Assembly: GCF_035984655.1 (NCBI RefSeq)
Contig: NZ_JAXCHT010000002.1
Span: 62,001 to 126,000 of the forward strand
Direction of reading: 5' to 3'
Source: Actimicrobium sp035984655
GTDB lineage: Bacteria > Pseudomonadota > Gammaproteobacteria > Burkholderiales > Burkholderiaceae_D
DNA: 64,000 nucleotides
Made by a program: the position numbers and the translations under genes. Below, in pieces: positions 19,471 to 28,461 of the stretch (within the stretch, counting starts at the first letter, position 1; each line of letters starts with the position of its first letter). A model generated the notes under the pieces. That model was not told where the DNA came from, ran no database searches, and saw nothing but the letters and a program-made list of their open reading frames with translations.

Positions 19471-20052
19471 ATGAATAACAACGTGCTGCTGCAATCCTGG
19501 TGGATGCTTGCGTTGCGCGGTGTCATCGCGCTCGCGTTCGGCTTCGCGGCACTTGCCTGGCCCGCCGTCACGCTGCTGTGGCTGGTTGCGGTGTTTGCGG
19601 TGTACGCGCTGGTGGCCGGTGTGATCGCCGTTGCGACGGCCTTGAATGGCCGGGGCAAGGACGAGCGCTGGTGGCTGATTCTGCTGATGGGCCTGGTCAG
19701 CATCGGCGCCGGCCTGATCGCGCTGGCCTATCCCGAAGCGACGATCGTTGCGCTGCTCCTGCTCATTGGCGTCAATGCGCTGGTCACTGGCATGCTCGAT
19801 GTGATCCTTGCGGTGCAGTTGCGCAAGCGCATCGGTGGCGAATGGCTGCTGTTTGCCAGCGGCATCCTGTCGGCGCTGTTCGGAATCCTGGTCGTCCTTT
19901 TTCCCATCGACGCCGGCGCGCTGACGCTGGTCTGGATGGTCAGCCTGTACGCCATCCTGATCGGGATGATTTGTCTGGTGCAGGCGGTCCGCATGCGCAA
20001 CTGGGCGCATCACGACCGGCCCGTCATCAGCATGCCGGCTGGCCGCGCGTGA
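19471..20052 (+). CDS. HdeD-family membrane protein
   Basis: The 193-residue product has six hydrophobic segments packed through most of its length, starting LQSWWMLALRGVIALAFG and including RWWLILLMGLVSIGAG and LLFASGILSALFGILVV. This is the HdeD/DUF308 pattern of paired helices with Trp and Gly at the turns. E. coli HdeD is linked to acid resistance at high cell density; here the function is inferred from fold only. GGAG lies 8 bases before the chosen ATG, and about 66 codons upstream are open but of random composition. A DUF5335-like gene follows 22 bp downstream, probably in the same transcript. Confidence 0.82.
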   Translation: MNNNVLLQSWWMLALRGVIALAFGFAALAWPAVTLLWLVAVFAVYALVAGVIAVATALNGRGKDERWWLILLMGLVSIGAGLIALAYPEATIVALLLLIGVNALVTGMLDVILAVQLRKRIGGEWLLFASGILSALFGILVVLFPIDAGALTLVWMVSLYAILIGMICLVQAVRMRNWAHHDRPVISMPAGRA

Positions 20053-20074
20053 ATGTGTGCAACGGAGGGTAATC

Positions 20075-20419
20075 ATGGCAGTACTGAAACTTGAGAAGAA
20101 CGAGTGGAGTGCGTATTTCGACCGCATATCAAAAACGCTGGCGGGAGAGGAGGCGGAAATCGAGATTGCCTCGCTCGCCCTGGGCGATCAGATCGAGGCC
20201 GGCTGGGCGCCATTGCTGGGCATCGTTTTCGATCACAAGAATGATCTGATCGAGATCCTGATGCCGGATCTCGATCACATGATCCTGCATCCGCGCGAGG
20301 TGTACGTCGATTATGGCGTGGCCGGCCTGACCAGCCTACAGGTGATTGATGGCGACGACGTGCGGCAGATTGTCAAGCTGCGCGGTCCGCTGGCGCTGCC
20401 GGACGCGTCGCACGCCTGA
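20075..20419 (+). CDS. DUF5335-family protein
   Basis: The 114-residue soluble acidic protein matches the small uncharacterised DUF5335 family: an N-terminal WSAYFDRISKTLAGEEAEIE, a middle region LGIVFDHKNDLIEILMPDLDHMILHPREVYVD and a C-terminal valine-rich strand (LQVIDGDDVRQIVKL). No signal peptide or membrane helix is seen. A full GGAGG lies 6 bases before ATG 20075, which fixes the start over an upstream in-frame ATG. It is close behind the hdeD-like gene. Function is unknown. Homologues often sit near stress-response genes. Confidence 0.7.
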   Translation: MAVLKLEKNEWSAYFDRISKTLAGEEAEIEIASLALGDQIEAGWAPLLGIVFDHKNDLIEILMPDLDHMILHPREVYVDYGVAGLTSLQVIDGDDVRQIVKLRGPLALPDASHA

Positions 20420-20560
20420 GTCCGTGACTGCGCCGGTGCGGCGTTGCGGTTGACGCTGCTTTCCGGGGAATCGGGACGGTGCATCGCGGCGCCGCTGCAC
20501 AACCTGGCGCACCGCGATCTGCCGGGCAGGCAAACTGGAACATTGACCCGGAGTGCTGCG

Positions 20561-21055
20561 ATGAAAAAGATTCTGGTGGTTTTTTACTCACGCACCGGCA
20601 TCACGCGGAAAATTGCCGAGGCAATTGCACGCTATGGTGATTGCGATCTTGAAGCCATTTCTGACGGCCTTGACCGCACCGGTACGCTTGGTTACTGGCG
20701 CTGCGGCTACGAGGCCCTGACCAAAAAATGTCCGGATATTGTCACCCTCATTCACGATCCGGCCAATTATGCGGTGGTCGTCGTGGGTACCCCGGTGTGG
20801 GCAAGCCACATGGCGTCGCCGATCCGCAGTTTCATTGCCGGGCACGGCGGCGAGTTCAAATCGGTGGCGGCCTTTTGCACAATGGGCGGATCGGGCGGCG
20901 AGGCCGCGCTCAACGAAATCGGCGCGCTGTGCGGCAAGAGCCTCGCCGCAAGAATGGTGCTGACAGATCGGCAAATCAGCGATGGGCAGTATCGCGAACA
21001 GCTGGAAAAATTTGCCGCCACACTTGAGCGAAAAGTACTGCTGCCCACCGGCTGA
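20561..21055 (+). CDS. flavodoxin-like protein
   Basis: The 164-residue protein has the flavodoxin fold: the FMN phosphate loop VFYSRTGITRKIAEAI at 8-23, VVVGTPVWASHM as the isoalloxazine-contacting loop, and a final strand with FCTMGGSGGE. It is shorter than the well-known FldA, closer to NAD(P)H-dehydrogenase-like or single-domain flavodoxins, so the electron donor and acceptor are unknown. GGAG lies 9 bases before the ATG. It follows the DUF5335-like gene by about 140 bp in the same direction. Confidence 0.85.
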   Translation: MKKILVVFYSRTGITRKIAEAIARYGDCDLEAISDGLDRTGTLGYWRCGYEALTKKCPDIVTLIHDPANYAVVVVGTPVWASHMASPIRSFIAGHGGEFKSVAAFCTMGGSGGEAALNEIGALCGKSLAARMVLTDRQISDGQYREQLEKFAATLERKVLLPTG

Positions 21056-21257
21056 ACCATCGGAACCAGCCCGTTGCGCTGATTCTTGAACGCTCCTCTG
21101 CCTGATTGGGTCTGCGTGCCGACATCCACGGTACTGCCACTGATCTGGCCTGGGGCGCAATGGAACGGTTATGCTTGGCCTTCCATAACCGGATTGCCGA
21201 CCACCCGCGCACAGCAGCACAACGCGTGAGGGCATCCGGAGCCAACAGTGAGCCTCC

Positions 21258-22235
21258 ATGTCAAGCAAGAAAAGTCCGGTAGCGCCTGTTGCGACGCCGC
21301 CGCAGGCAGGCGCTGCTTCCCGTCTTCCCCCGTTGTCGGCCTCACGCTCCGGCAGCGCCGACGGCGCCGTCGCAACAAGGCAGGCGCGCGAGCACAAGGA
21401 TGCGCTGGTGCGCGGTGTCGCTTCCATCGCCGAGATGCGCGCAGCGATACGGCGCGTAGCGCGCGACCTGCCGGCAATAACGGCCGTGCCGCGCGTGGCG
21501 AAGCTCGATGTCGCGGGATTTCGCAAACGTGCCGGCGACGGGTTGCCATTCATCGTCACCGGGGTCGTCAAGCGCTGGCCGATTTCTGCGCTCGACATGG
21601 AAACACTGCGCAATCAGCACGGCCACTTGCCGGTGCGTGCGCGGGTGGGCGACTATATCAACACTGCGTTCGCACCCGATCGGGCCATGCTGGACATGAC
21701 AATGCTGGCGTATCTGGATCTGGTCGTCGCCGGCACGCCGGCGCTGCCGCCGTATCTGGGCAATCTGGAATTGCGCGCCTTGAACCGGCTGTGCTTCTGG
21801 CCCGCGTACTTCGACAAAATGGGACCGCCGCGCTTCTGGCTGGGTCCGGCAGGGACGGTGACGCCGTTGCATTGCGACTATGACGACAACTTGTTTGCGC
21901 AGATCTGGGGCACCAAACGCATCTTCCTGTCGCCGCCGCATCACGACGAATTCCTGTACCCGCGCGAGGCCAATGCGGTGCTGTTCGGCTCGCCGTTCAA
22001 TCCGGAGGCGCCGGATTTCCAGGCATTCCCGCTGGCGCGCCAGGCCACCATGATCGAATGCATTGTCGAACCTGGCGAGCTGCTGTACGTCCCGGCCGGC
22101 TGGTATCACCAGGTGCGCGCGCTGACATTTTCCCTTTCGTCGAACCGCTGGGCGAGGGCGCAGCCGCTGGCATTAAACGGCGGCCTGACCATCGGTCAGG
22201 CGGCTTGCGACGCAACCGTCCCGTCGTTTTCCTGA
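21258..22235 (+). CDS. cupin/JmjC-like Fe(II)/2-oxoglutarate oxygenase
   Basis: The 325-residue product has a low-complexity N-terminus (about 1-50) and then a cupin-8/JmjC-like domain. The metal triad is probably His and Asp in PLHCDYDDN, with the distal His in PAGWYHQV; the segment FAQIWGTKRIFLSPPHHD between them is characteristic of the family, where the lysine contacts 2-oxoglutarate. Family members hydroxylate proteins or small molecules, or are uncharacterised. Which substrate this one uses cannot be said. It is convergent with the glutathione S-transferase gene. Confidence 0.78.
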   Translation: MSSKKSPVAPVATPPQAGAASRLPPLSASRSGSADGAVATRQAREHKDALVRGVASIAEMRAAIRRVARDLPAITAVPRVAKLDVAGFRKRAGDGLPFIVTGVVKRWPISALDMETLRNQHGHLPVRARVGDYINTAFAPDRAMLDMTMLAYLDLVVAGTPALPPYLGNLELRALNRLCFWPAYFDKMGPPRFWLGPAGTVTPLHCDYDDNLFAQIWGTKRIFLSPPHHDEFLYPREANAVLFGSPFNPEAPDFQAFPLARQATMIECIVEPGELLYVPAGWYHQVRALTFSLSSNRWARAQPLALNGGLTIGQAACDATVPSFS

Positions 22236-22257
22236 AAATCCGGGCGGCGTGGGTCGT

Positions 22258-22938
22258 TCAGCTCAGCAGCGTGAACGGACCACCGAGTGCGAGGGCGCGC
22301 TGGTATGCCGGCCTGGCGTGGATGCGCGCGAGGAAGTCCTGCAACCTTGGGTAGTTGGCCATGTCGCCGCCGCGTGCCGCTGCGGCTTCCAGCGGGAAGC
22401 TCATCTGCACATCGGCGGCCGTGAACGTTTGCCCGGCAAACCAGGGCCGCTGGCGCAGTTCGCCTTCCAGGAACTTCAGTTGCGCATCGATCTGCGGCTG
22501 CAGATAGCCGCCGATGACCTTGTCGGAGATGGCCCTGGCAATCGGCTTGATGAAAAACGGCATGGGTGCCTTGGCCACCTTGCCGAAGATCAGTTTCATC
22601 ACCAGTGGCGGCATGGCAGATCCCTCGGCAAAGTGCAGGAAGTAGCGATAGTTCAGCAACTCCGGACTGTCGGCAGCGAGGTTGACGGGCCGGAGTCGGC
22701 CTTCGCCGTAGCGGTCCACCAGATACTCGATGATGGCGCCGCTCTCAGCGACCGTGAGCGTGCCGTCGGTGATGACCGGCGACTTGCCCAGCGGGTGCAC
22801 TTTGGCCAGCGCAGGCGGCGCCAGCGAGGTCGCGGCATCGCGCTGGTAGTGCTTGATCTCGTAGGGCAGGCCGAGTTCTTCGAGCAGCCAGAGCACACGC
22901 TGCGAGCGTGAATTATTGAGGTGGTGGACAGTAATCAT
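22258..22938 (-). CDS. glutathione S-transferase
   Basis: The 226-residue protein has a thioredoxin-like N-terminal domain with MITVHHLNNSRSQRVLWLLEEL and the cis-proline region GKSPVITDGTLTVAES, followed by an all-helical C-terminal domain (about 90-226, with FAGQTFTAADVQM). This matches bacterial cytosolic GSTs, which conjugate glutathione to electrophiles or act in thiol maintenance. A Ser near the N-terminus (SRSQRV) is probably the catalytic residue. The substrate is unknown. It is a single gene in the opposite direction to the cupin gene. Confidence 0.88.
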   Translation of the reverse strand: MITVHHLNNSRSQRVLWLLEELGLPYEIKHYQRDAATSLAPPALAKVHPLGKSPVITDGTLTVAESGAIIEYLVDRYGEGRLRPVNLAADSPELLNYRYFLHFAEGSAMPPLVMKLIFGKVAKAPMPFFIKPIARAISDKVIGGYLQPQIDAQLKFLEGELRQRPWFAGQTFTAADVQMSFPLEAAAARGGDMANYPRLQDFLARIHARPAYQRALALGGPFTLLS

Positions 22939-22993
22939 GGAGCGATGTTACACGCTGCGCCATGGACTGCCGACATCCGCGCGCCCACGCGTG

Positions 22994-23974
22994 TCAGGGC
23001 TGGCTCGCCAGGCTGGGCCTTTCGATGGCCTGGCCGCTGGCCACGGCGGCCAGTGTCTGGCGTATGCCCTGCGCATACGGCGTGCTGTGAAGCGGGCCGA
23101 TCAGTTGTTGCAGCGCCGCGTCGTCCATGATCAGCGGATCGCTGATCAGATAGTGCATCTCGACCATTTCACGCATGAACGGATTGAACCAGCCGATCAC
23201 CCGCAACAGGGTCTTGCCGACCACGCGCAGCTTGAGCTTGCGGCCGGTCTGGCGCTCCATCTCGGATACCAGTTCGCGCTGCGTCGTCACACCGCTGCCG
23301 GCGAAGTGCCAGATTTTCCCGAATGCCGCGGGAGTGTCGATCAGCCGGGCGACGATCGGGCCGACATCCGGCACGAAGACGAACTGATGCGGCACATCGA
23401 GCGGACCGATCATGTCGGCAGCGCCGCCTTGCACGGCAGCGTTCGCCGCGCCGTGCAGCAGGCTGGCTTCCACCCCGGGGCCATAGAAATCGGGCAGGCG
23501 CAGCACCGTCGCGCGGATGCGGCCGTCGGCGTGCGCCTGCATCAGCAGGTCCTCCTGCTCCTTGCGCATGCGCCCCTTGAACGTATGCGGCGCACGCGGA
23601 TGGTCTTCGCGCACCGGTCGCGATTGGGCCCGGCCGTATGGGTAGACGGTGCCGATCAGCAGGATGTTCTTGACCCCCGCGGCGATGGCGCCGGCCAGCG
23701 TTTTACGCATGATCTCGGGATGCAGTCCGAACTGCGTGTAGTTGACGCCGACCAGATAGATCAGCGTCTCGATACCGGCTGCAGCGGCTTCGACCGAGGC
23801 CGGCGAATCGGGATTCCATGTGACGATTTCCGCCAACGGATCGGTGCCAAACGCCTGGCGCAGACTTGCTTCGCTGCGCCCGACCACGCGATAGGAATGG
23901 CCGCTGGCACTGATGGCGGCGGCAACGCTGCGGCCGATGGCGCCGGCGGCGCCGAACAACGCGATTCTTGACAT
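22994..23974 (-). CDS. NAD(P)-dependent epimerase/reductase (atypical SDR)
   Basis: The 326-residue protein has an N-terminal Rossmann dinucleotide-binding motif, FGAAGAIGRSVA, and a downstream YPYGRAQ (about residue 120), an atypical-SDR variant of the catalytic Tyr-containing segment. GTVYPYG and VLRLPDFYGPG follow the pattern of NAD-dependent epimerase/dehydratase proteins. Substrate is unknown. AGGAG is present before the ATG at 23974; the open frame upstream of it crosses into the regulator promoter. It is divergent from a LysR-type regulator gene 107 bp away, which probably controls it. Confidence 0.8.
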   Translation of the reverse strand: MSRIALFGAAGAIGRSVAAAISASGHSYRVVGRSEASLRQAFGTDPLAEIVTWNPDSPASVEAAAAGIETLIYLVGVNYTQFGLHPEIMRKTLAGAIAAGVKNILLIGTVYPYGRAQSRPVREDHPRAPHTFKGRMRKEQEDLLMQAHADGRIRATVLRLPDFYGPGVEASLLHGAANAAVQGGAADMIGPLDVPHQFVFVPDVGPIVARLIDTPAAFGKIWHFAGSGVTTQRELVSEMERQTGRKLKLRVVGKTLLRVIGWFNPFMREMVEMHYLISDPLIMDDAALQQLIGPLHSTPYAQGIRQTLAAVASGQAIERPSLASQP

Positions 23975-24081
23975 GACGATTCTCCTTGGGATGCCGGTGG
24001 GCGTTTGCTTGCAAAGAAGCCAGTATGCGGAATGAGCAGATAAATGAAAATTGCGTAAAATCGTCTCGTCGCTATAAATAA

Positions 24082-24984
24082 ATGCATACCATGGCTGAAC
24101 GTGAACCGAGTTGGGAGTGGTACCGGACCTTCCTGAAAGTACTGCAGACAGGCTCGCTGTCGGCGGCGGGTCGGACAATGGGCCTGACGCAGCCGACGGT
24201 CGGCCGCCACATCGACAATCTGGAGACGGCGCTGGGGATGAAGCTGTTTATCCGTTCCTTCGACGGCTTTGCACCCACCGATGCCGCCCTGGAACTGCAG
24301 CCCTATGCCGCCAGCGTCGCTGCCACCACGGCGGCATTGCGCCGGGTAGCCAGCAGTCACGGCAGCGGCGTGCGCGGCTCGGTACGGCTGACCGCCAGCG
24401 AGATCATCAGCATCGAAGTGCTGCCGCCGATCCTTGCCGCCCTGCGCGACGCGCACCCGGCGCTGACCATCGAGCTGGTGGTATCCAACAAGGCGGACGA
24501 TCTGCTGCATCGCGAAGCAGACATTGCCGTGCGGATGTTCCGGCCGCTGCAGGAAGCGCTGGTGGCCAAGCGCGTCGGTGGCATCGAAGTCGGATTGCAC
24601 GCGCACCAGCGTTATCTGGCAGCGCACGGCACGCCGACATCGGTCGACGGACTGGCACCGCATGCGCTTATCGGCTTTGATTACGAGAACGCGTACGTGC
24701 GCCAACTGCAGGCGCAATATCCGTGGTTCACGCGCGCCGCGCTGGCGTTGCGTGCCGACAGTGACATGGCACAAGTGGCGTTCATCCGCGCCGGTTTCGG
24801 CATCGGCGTTTGCCAGGCTGCGCTGGCGGCGAAGGACAAGGCGCTGGTGCGGCTGCTTCCCGAGGCGTTCTCGATCATGATGGACACATGGGTTGCGATG
24901 CATGAAGACCTGCGCCAAAGCGCCCGCTGCGCCGTCACTTTCGCGGCGCTGGTCGCCGGGTTGACCGCCTACATCGAGGGTTAG
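24082..24984 (+). CDS. LysR-family transcriptional regulator
   Basis: The 300-residue product has an N-terminal winged helix-turn-helix (about 10-70, including SLSAAGRTMGLTQPTVGRHIDNLE) and a LysR substrate-binding domain from about 90 (VRLTASEIISIEVLPPIL). The start may be ATG 24082 or ATG 24091. The 107-bp gap to the divergent epimerase gene is AT-rich, typical of a shared LysR operator and promoter region, although no T-N11-A box was clear enough to list. The effector is unknown. Confidence 0.88.
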   Translation: MHTMAEREPSWEWYRTFLKVLQTGSLSAAGRTMGLTQPTVGRHIDNLETALGMKLFIRSFDGFAPTDAALELQPYAASVAATTAALRRVASSHGSGVRGSVRLTASEIISIEVLPPILAALRDAHPALTIELVVSNKADDLLHREADIAVRMFRPLQEALVAKRVGGIEVGLHAHQRYLAAHGTPTSVDGLAPHALIGFDYENAYVRQLQAQYPWFTRAALALRADSDMAQVAFIRAGFGIGVCQAALAAKDKALVRLLPEAFSIMMDTWVAMHEDLRQSARCAVTFAALVAGLTAYIEG

Positions 24985-25089
24985 CAAACAGTCTCCGCAC
25001 AAAAAAATTTCGGAAAATTAACGCGTCACCGCTGGCAGCAAGCGCTGCAAAGCGCATAATTCTGGCTTCCCACTTCTCCTGAAAAAATA

Positions 25090-26181
25090 ATGACGACTAC
25101 AGCGTGGCAGTTCACCCAGGAAGTCCATCCGAGCCCTGCGACCAGCGCAGAGGTTGTCAACCTGCTGGCCAATCCGGGCTTCGGTCGTGTCTTTACCGAC
25201 CACATGGTCACGGTGCGCTGGAATGAGGCGCAAGGCTGGCACGATGCGAAGGTCGAATCACGCAAGCCTTTCCTGCTCGATCCGGCCTGTGCTGCGCTGC
25301 ATTACGCGCAACAGATTTTCGAAGGCATGAAGGCATATCGCTCCGCCAGCGGCGAATTGCTGATGTTCCGCCCGACCGCCAATGCGCGCCGCTTCCAGCA
25401 ATCGGCCAAGCGCATGGCCATGGCGCCGGTCCCGGAGGACCTGTTCGTGGCATCGGTCGAAGCGCTCGTCAAGATCGACAGTCACTGGGTTCCGGAAGGC
25501 GAGGGCAGCCTGTACCTGCGGCCGTTCATGTTCGCTTCGGAAGCCTTTCTGGGCGTGCGGCCGTCGCTGGAATACGTATTTTGCGTGATCGCTTCACCGG
25601 TTGGCCCGTACTTCAAGAATGGTGATTCGGCCGTTACGGTCTGGGTCTCGGATGAATACACCCGCGCCGCGCCGGGCGGCACCGGTGCTGCCAAATGCGG
25701 CGGCAATTATGCGGCGAGCCTGCTGGCCCAGGCGCAGGCCACGGCCAACGGTTGCGACCAGGTGGTGTTTCTCGATGCGGTCGAAAAACGCTGGGTCGAA
25801 GAACTTGGCGGCATGAACATCTTTTTCTGCATGGCCGACGGCACGCTCGTCACACCCCCACTGAGTGGCACCATCCTGCCCGGCATCACGCGCGAATCGG
25901 TAATCCTGCTGGCCCGTCGCGAAGGCATGACCGTCGAGGAACGTCCGTACAGTTTCGAGCAATGGTGCGCTGACGTCGCCAGCGGCCAGTTGCGCGAAGT
26001 GTTCGCCTGCGGCACCGCGGCAGTCATTGCCGGGATCGGCCGCATCCGGCACACCGGCGGCGAGCTGGTCATTGGCGATGGCACGGTCGGCCCGGTGACC
26101 ACACGCATCCGCGACCTGCTGACCGGGATCCAGCGCGGGCGGCTTGCAGATACCGAGTCCTGGGTGCATCACCTCTCGTAA
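25090..26181 (+). CDS. ilvE: branched-chain amino acid aminotransferase
   Basis: The 363-residue class IV PLP enzyme interconverts leucine, isoleucine and valine with their 2-oxo acids, using 2-oxoglutarate. Lys202 in AAKCGGNYAASL is the PLP lysine. EELGGMNIFF and GTAAVI (about residues 238-247 and 305-310) are the other conserved elements, and IFEGMKAYR binds at the active site. Length matches the longer eukaryote-like/group II IlvE. It has its own 105-bp upstream region. A likely intrinsic terminator with a poor T-tract lies about 80 bp downstream (26259-26286). Confidence 0.93.
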   Translation: MTTTAWQFTQEVHPSPATSAEVVNLLANPGFGRVFTDHMVTVRWNEAQGWHDAKVESRKPFLLDPACAALHYAQQIFEGMKAYRSASGELLMFRPTANARRFQQSAKRMAMAPVPEDLFVASVEALVKIDSHWVPEGEGSLYLRPFMFASEAFLGVRPSLEYVFCVIASPVGPYFKNGDSAVTVWVSDEYTRAAPGGTGAAKCGGNYAASLLAQAQATANGCDQVVFLDAVEKRWVEELGGMNIFFCMADGTLVTPPLSGTILPGITRESVILLARREGMTVEERPYSFEQWCADVASGQLREVFACGTAAVIAGIGRIRHTGGELVIGDGTVGPVTTRIRDLLTGIQRGRLADTESWVHHLS

Positions 26182-26258
26182 TCGGCGTGGCGTGCAGCGC
26201 TGCGGGCAGGCAACGCCAACCCGCAACTTCGCTGCCGCAGGACATCTCTCCCGGATAA

Positions 26259-26286
26259 CGTTGCCGCTTTCGGCAACGAACTTTTC
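26259..26286 (+). terminator. probable terminator after ilvE
   Basis: CGTTGCCG (26259-26266) and CGGCAACG (26271-26278) form a perfect 8-bp stem with a CTTT loop, followed by AACTTTTC. The T-tract is short and interrupted, so termination may be partial. It lies 78 bp after the ilvE stop and before the next plus-strand gene. Confidence 0.55.
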
Positions 26287-26414
26287 ATCCGGCGCCACGC
26301 CAATCGTTGATCCCCGGCAGTCGGCAACCGTTAGGCAGACACGAAATTCAACTAAGCTTGAAGAACGGCCCCGGTTGGCTGTTTTGTCGGCGCCTGTGCC
26401 GCGGCATTGGAAAA

Positions 26415-26930
26415 ATGATGAGGATCTCGGCAAAACTCCGTCTTATGCTGTCGGTCATTCTGGTTGTTTGCAGCGGTGCCGTCAGCGCAAAGGAATCCCG
26501 CTTCGGCTCGGATGCGGAACTGTGGTCGCAGCGTTCGCGGATCGAAAAGGTGGCGTATCTGTACGGCATCTGCCAGGGCTTGAACGCCGTGCCGGAGGCG
26601 AAGGCCGTCGAGCTGCCGTGCAAGCCACTGGCGCCGGCCGGGAAAGAAGCCGGACCCGTCATCTGGAAATTCTGCGGTGCACTGGTTTCGTCCGATATCG
26701 CGGCGGTCCAGATCTTCGACCATTTTTACCAGGACAAGAACCATTCCGACATTCCGCCGTGGATGGTGGTGGTCAGCTACGACGACAAGATGTGCGGCGA
26801 CAGCCAGGTAAAAAAAGTCCTCAACCGGGTGCAGGAAAAACGCAAATGCCTGCGCCAGTTGCTCAACCTGACCGATACCCCGGGACAGACCGAGGCAGCG
26901 CGCCAGGCGGCCTGCGCCAAGCTCGAATGA
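26415..26930 (+). CDS. hypothetical secreted protein
   Basis: The 171-residue product has an N-terminal signal peptide (MMRISAKLRLMLSVILVVCSGAVSA, cleavage after about residue 25). The mature part contains several cysteines that could form disulfides, in YLYGICQGLNAVP, VELPCKPL, IWKFCGAL, DDKMCGDS, KRKCLRQL and AACAKLE. No family is recognised. The tandem ATGs at 26415 and 26418 both follow a weak GGAA. A periplasmic location is likely; function is unknown. Confidence 0.6.
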   Translation: MMRISAKLRLMLSVILVVCSGAVSAKESRFGSDAELWSQRSRIEKVAYLYGICQGLNAVPEAKAVELPCKPLAPAGKEAGPVIWKFCGALVSSDIAAVQIFDHFYQDKNHSDIPPWMVVVSYDDKMCGDSQVKKVLNRVQEKRKCLRQLLNLTDTPGQTEAARQAACAKLE

Positions 26931-27108
26931 GGCGCGATCATGCCGTTCCCTGTGCGCGCGATCGGCAGCATAACAACGGGGATCGGCACGCGTTGCCGGC
27001 CGAAATGGAATGCGGAAGTCGGATTGATGCATTACGATGGTGCAAAACTGGCATCGCTGGCTGCCCGCCAATTTCCGTTGTTTATTCTGACTGAGAAGGT
27101 TGTCCCTC

Positions 27109-27885
27109 ATGAACACACCTCAACACCCGGCCCTTGCTACCGTTAAAGAGCGCGTTTCCGCCGAAGAATGGCAAACCCGCGTGGATCTCGCCGCCTGTTA
27201 CCGCCTCGTGGCCGACTTTGGCTGGAGCGATCTGGTCTTCACGCACATCACGGCGCGCGTGCCTGGCACCGACGACCAATTCTTGATCAATCCCTACGGC
27301 ATGATGTTCGACGAAATCACCGCATCGTCGCTGGTGAAAATCGATACCCAGGGCAACAAGCTCGACGATTCGCCGTTCCCGGTCAATCCGGCCGGTTTCA
27401 CGATTCACTCGGCGATTCACGCGGTGCGGCATGATGCGCAATGCGTGCTGCATGTCCACAGCATCAACGGCGTGGCCGTCTCGGCGCAGAAAAACGGGCT
27501 GCTGCCGCTGTCGCAGCAATCCATTTTTGTCCTGTCGAGCCTCGCGTATCACGACTACGAAGGCGTCGCGCTGAACGCCGAGGAAAAGCCGCGCCTGGTG
27601 GCCGATTTCGGTGAAAAAACTTACCTGATGTTGCGCAACCACGGCCTGCTGACGGTCGGGAAAACCATTGCCGATGCCTTCGTCAACATGTACTTTTTCG
27701 AAGCGGCATGCATGATCCAGATCCGGGCCCAGTCGGGCGGCAGTGAATTGATCACGATCCCGCCGCACATCATTGCCGGCGCCCAGGCACAAGCCAAAGA
27801 GGCCACCAAGTCACTCGGCGGCATGCTCGCCTGGCCCGGCCTGTTGCGCCGGCTGGACCGGATCGATTCCTCGTTTCGGGATTGA
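27109..27885 (+). CDS. class II aldolase/adducin family protein
   Basis: The 258-residue protein has the class II aldolase/adducin fold. Zinc ligands are visible in CVLHVHSINGVAV (HVH) and LRNHGLLTVGKT, and WSDLVFTHITARVPG is the N-terminal motif. Relatives include fuculose-phosphate aldolase and RhaD, but many members in Burkholderiales are of unknown substrate. GAGAAGG ends 9 bases before the ATG at 27109; the TTG nine bases earlier would sit directly on the ribosome-binding site and is rejected. It is transcribed in the same direction as the ferritin-like gene 100 bp downstream. Confidence 0.85.
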   Translation: MNTPQHPALATVKERVSAEEWQTRVDLAACYRLVADFGWSDLVFTHITARVPGTDDQFLINPYGMMFDEITASSLVKIDTQGNKLDDSPFPVNPAGFTIHSAIHAVRHDAQCVLHVHSINGVAVSAQKNGLLPLSQQSIFVLSSLAYHDYEGVALNAEEKPRLVADFGEKTYLMLRNHGLLTVGKTIADAFVNMYFFEAACMIQIRAQSGGSELITIPPHIIAGAQAQAKEATKSLGGMLAWPGLLRRLDRIDSSFRD

Positions 27886-27984
27886 TGCCGGGGCGGCTGG
27901 CCGGATGGTGCGGCCTGCCGTTTGCAATTCCGGCGCGGCTTGGTCATGATGCAGCTTTCCACTTGCCTGCCCAAAGGAGTCACG

Positions 27985-28440
27985 ATGCCAACCGTCAAGA
28001 ATCAAATCGCGATTGATGCCCTCAACACCATCATGGAACTCGAACTGGCAGGGGTGGTGAAATACACCCATTACTCGCTGATGGTGTATGGCTTCAATCG
28101 CATTCCCATCGTGTCGTGGCTCAAGGCGAATGCTCAGGAAAGCCTTGATCATGCGCACAAGGCGGGCGAGCTGGTCACCTTGCTCGGCGGGCATCCGTCG
28201 CTGAAAATCGGTGCGTTGCTCGAAACCGAGAACCACGACATCGGCGCGATTCTGGTGGAAAGCCTGACGCATGAAAAGGAAGCGCTGGATGCGTATTACG
28301 CGCTGCTGAAAATCGCCGAGGGAACATCCGTGCTGCTGGAAGAATATGCGCGCGAAATGATCGTGCTGGAAGAACTGCATCAGGACGAAGTCAACAAGAT
28401 GCTGCGCCGACCCGGCGCGATCGAGTCCTTCAAGGAATAA
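27985..28440 (+). CDS. ferritin-like / bacterioferritin-family protein
   Basis: The 151-residue four-helix protein carries the paired carboxylate/His pattern of ferritin-like di-iron proteins: ELELAGVVKYTHYS in helix A, ESLDHAHKAGELVTLLGG in helix B, and LTHEKEALDAYY and LEELHQDEVNKML in helices C and D. It most resembles bacterioferritin and could store iron or protect from oxidative damage. No haem-binding Met position is obvious. AAAGGAG lies 6 bases before the ATG. It converges on the gene at 28462 with a 21-bp gap. Confidence 0.85.
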   Translation: MPTVKNQIAIDALNTIMELELAGVVKYTHYSLMVYGFNRIPIVSWLKANAQESLDHAHKAGELVTLLGGHPSLKIGALLETENHDIGAILVESLTHEKEALDAYYALLKIAEGTSVLLEEYAREMIVLEELHQDEVNKMLRRPGAIESFKE

Positions 28441-28461
28441 GCGGCGCCAGGCCGGAACCGG

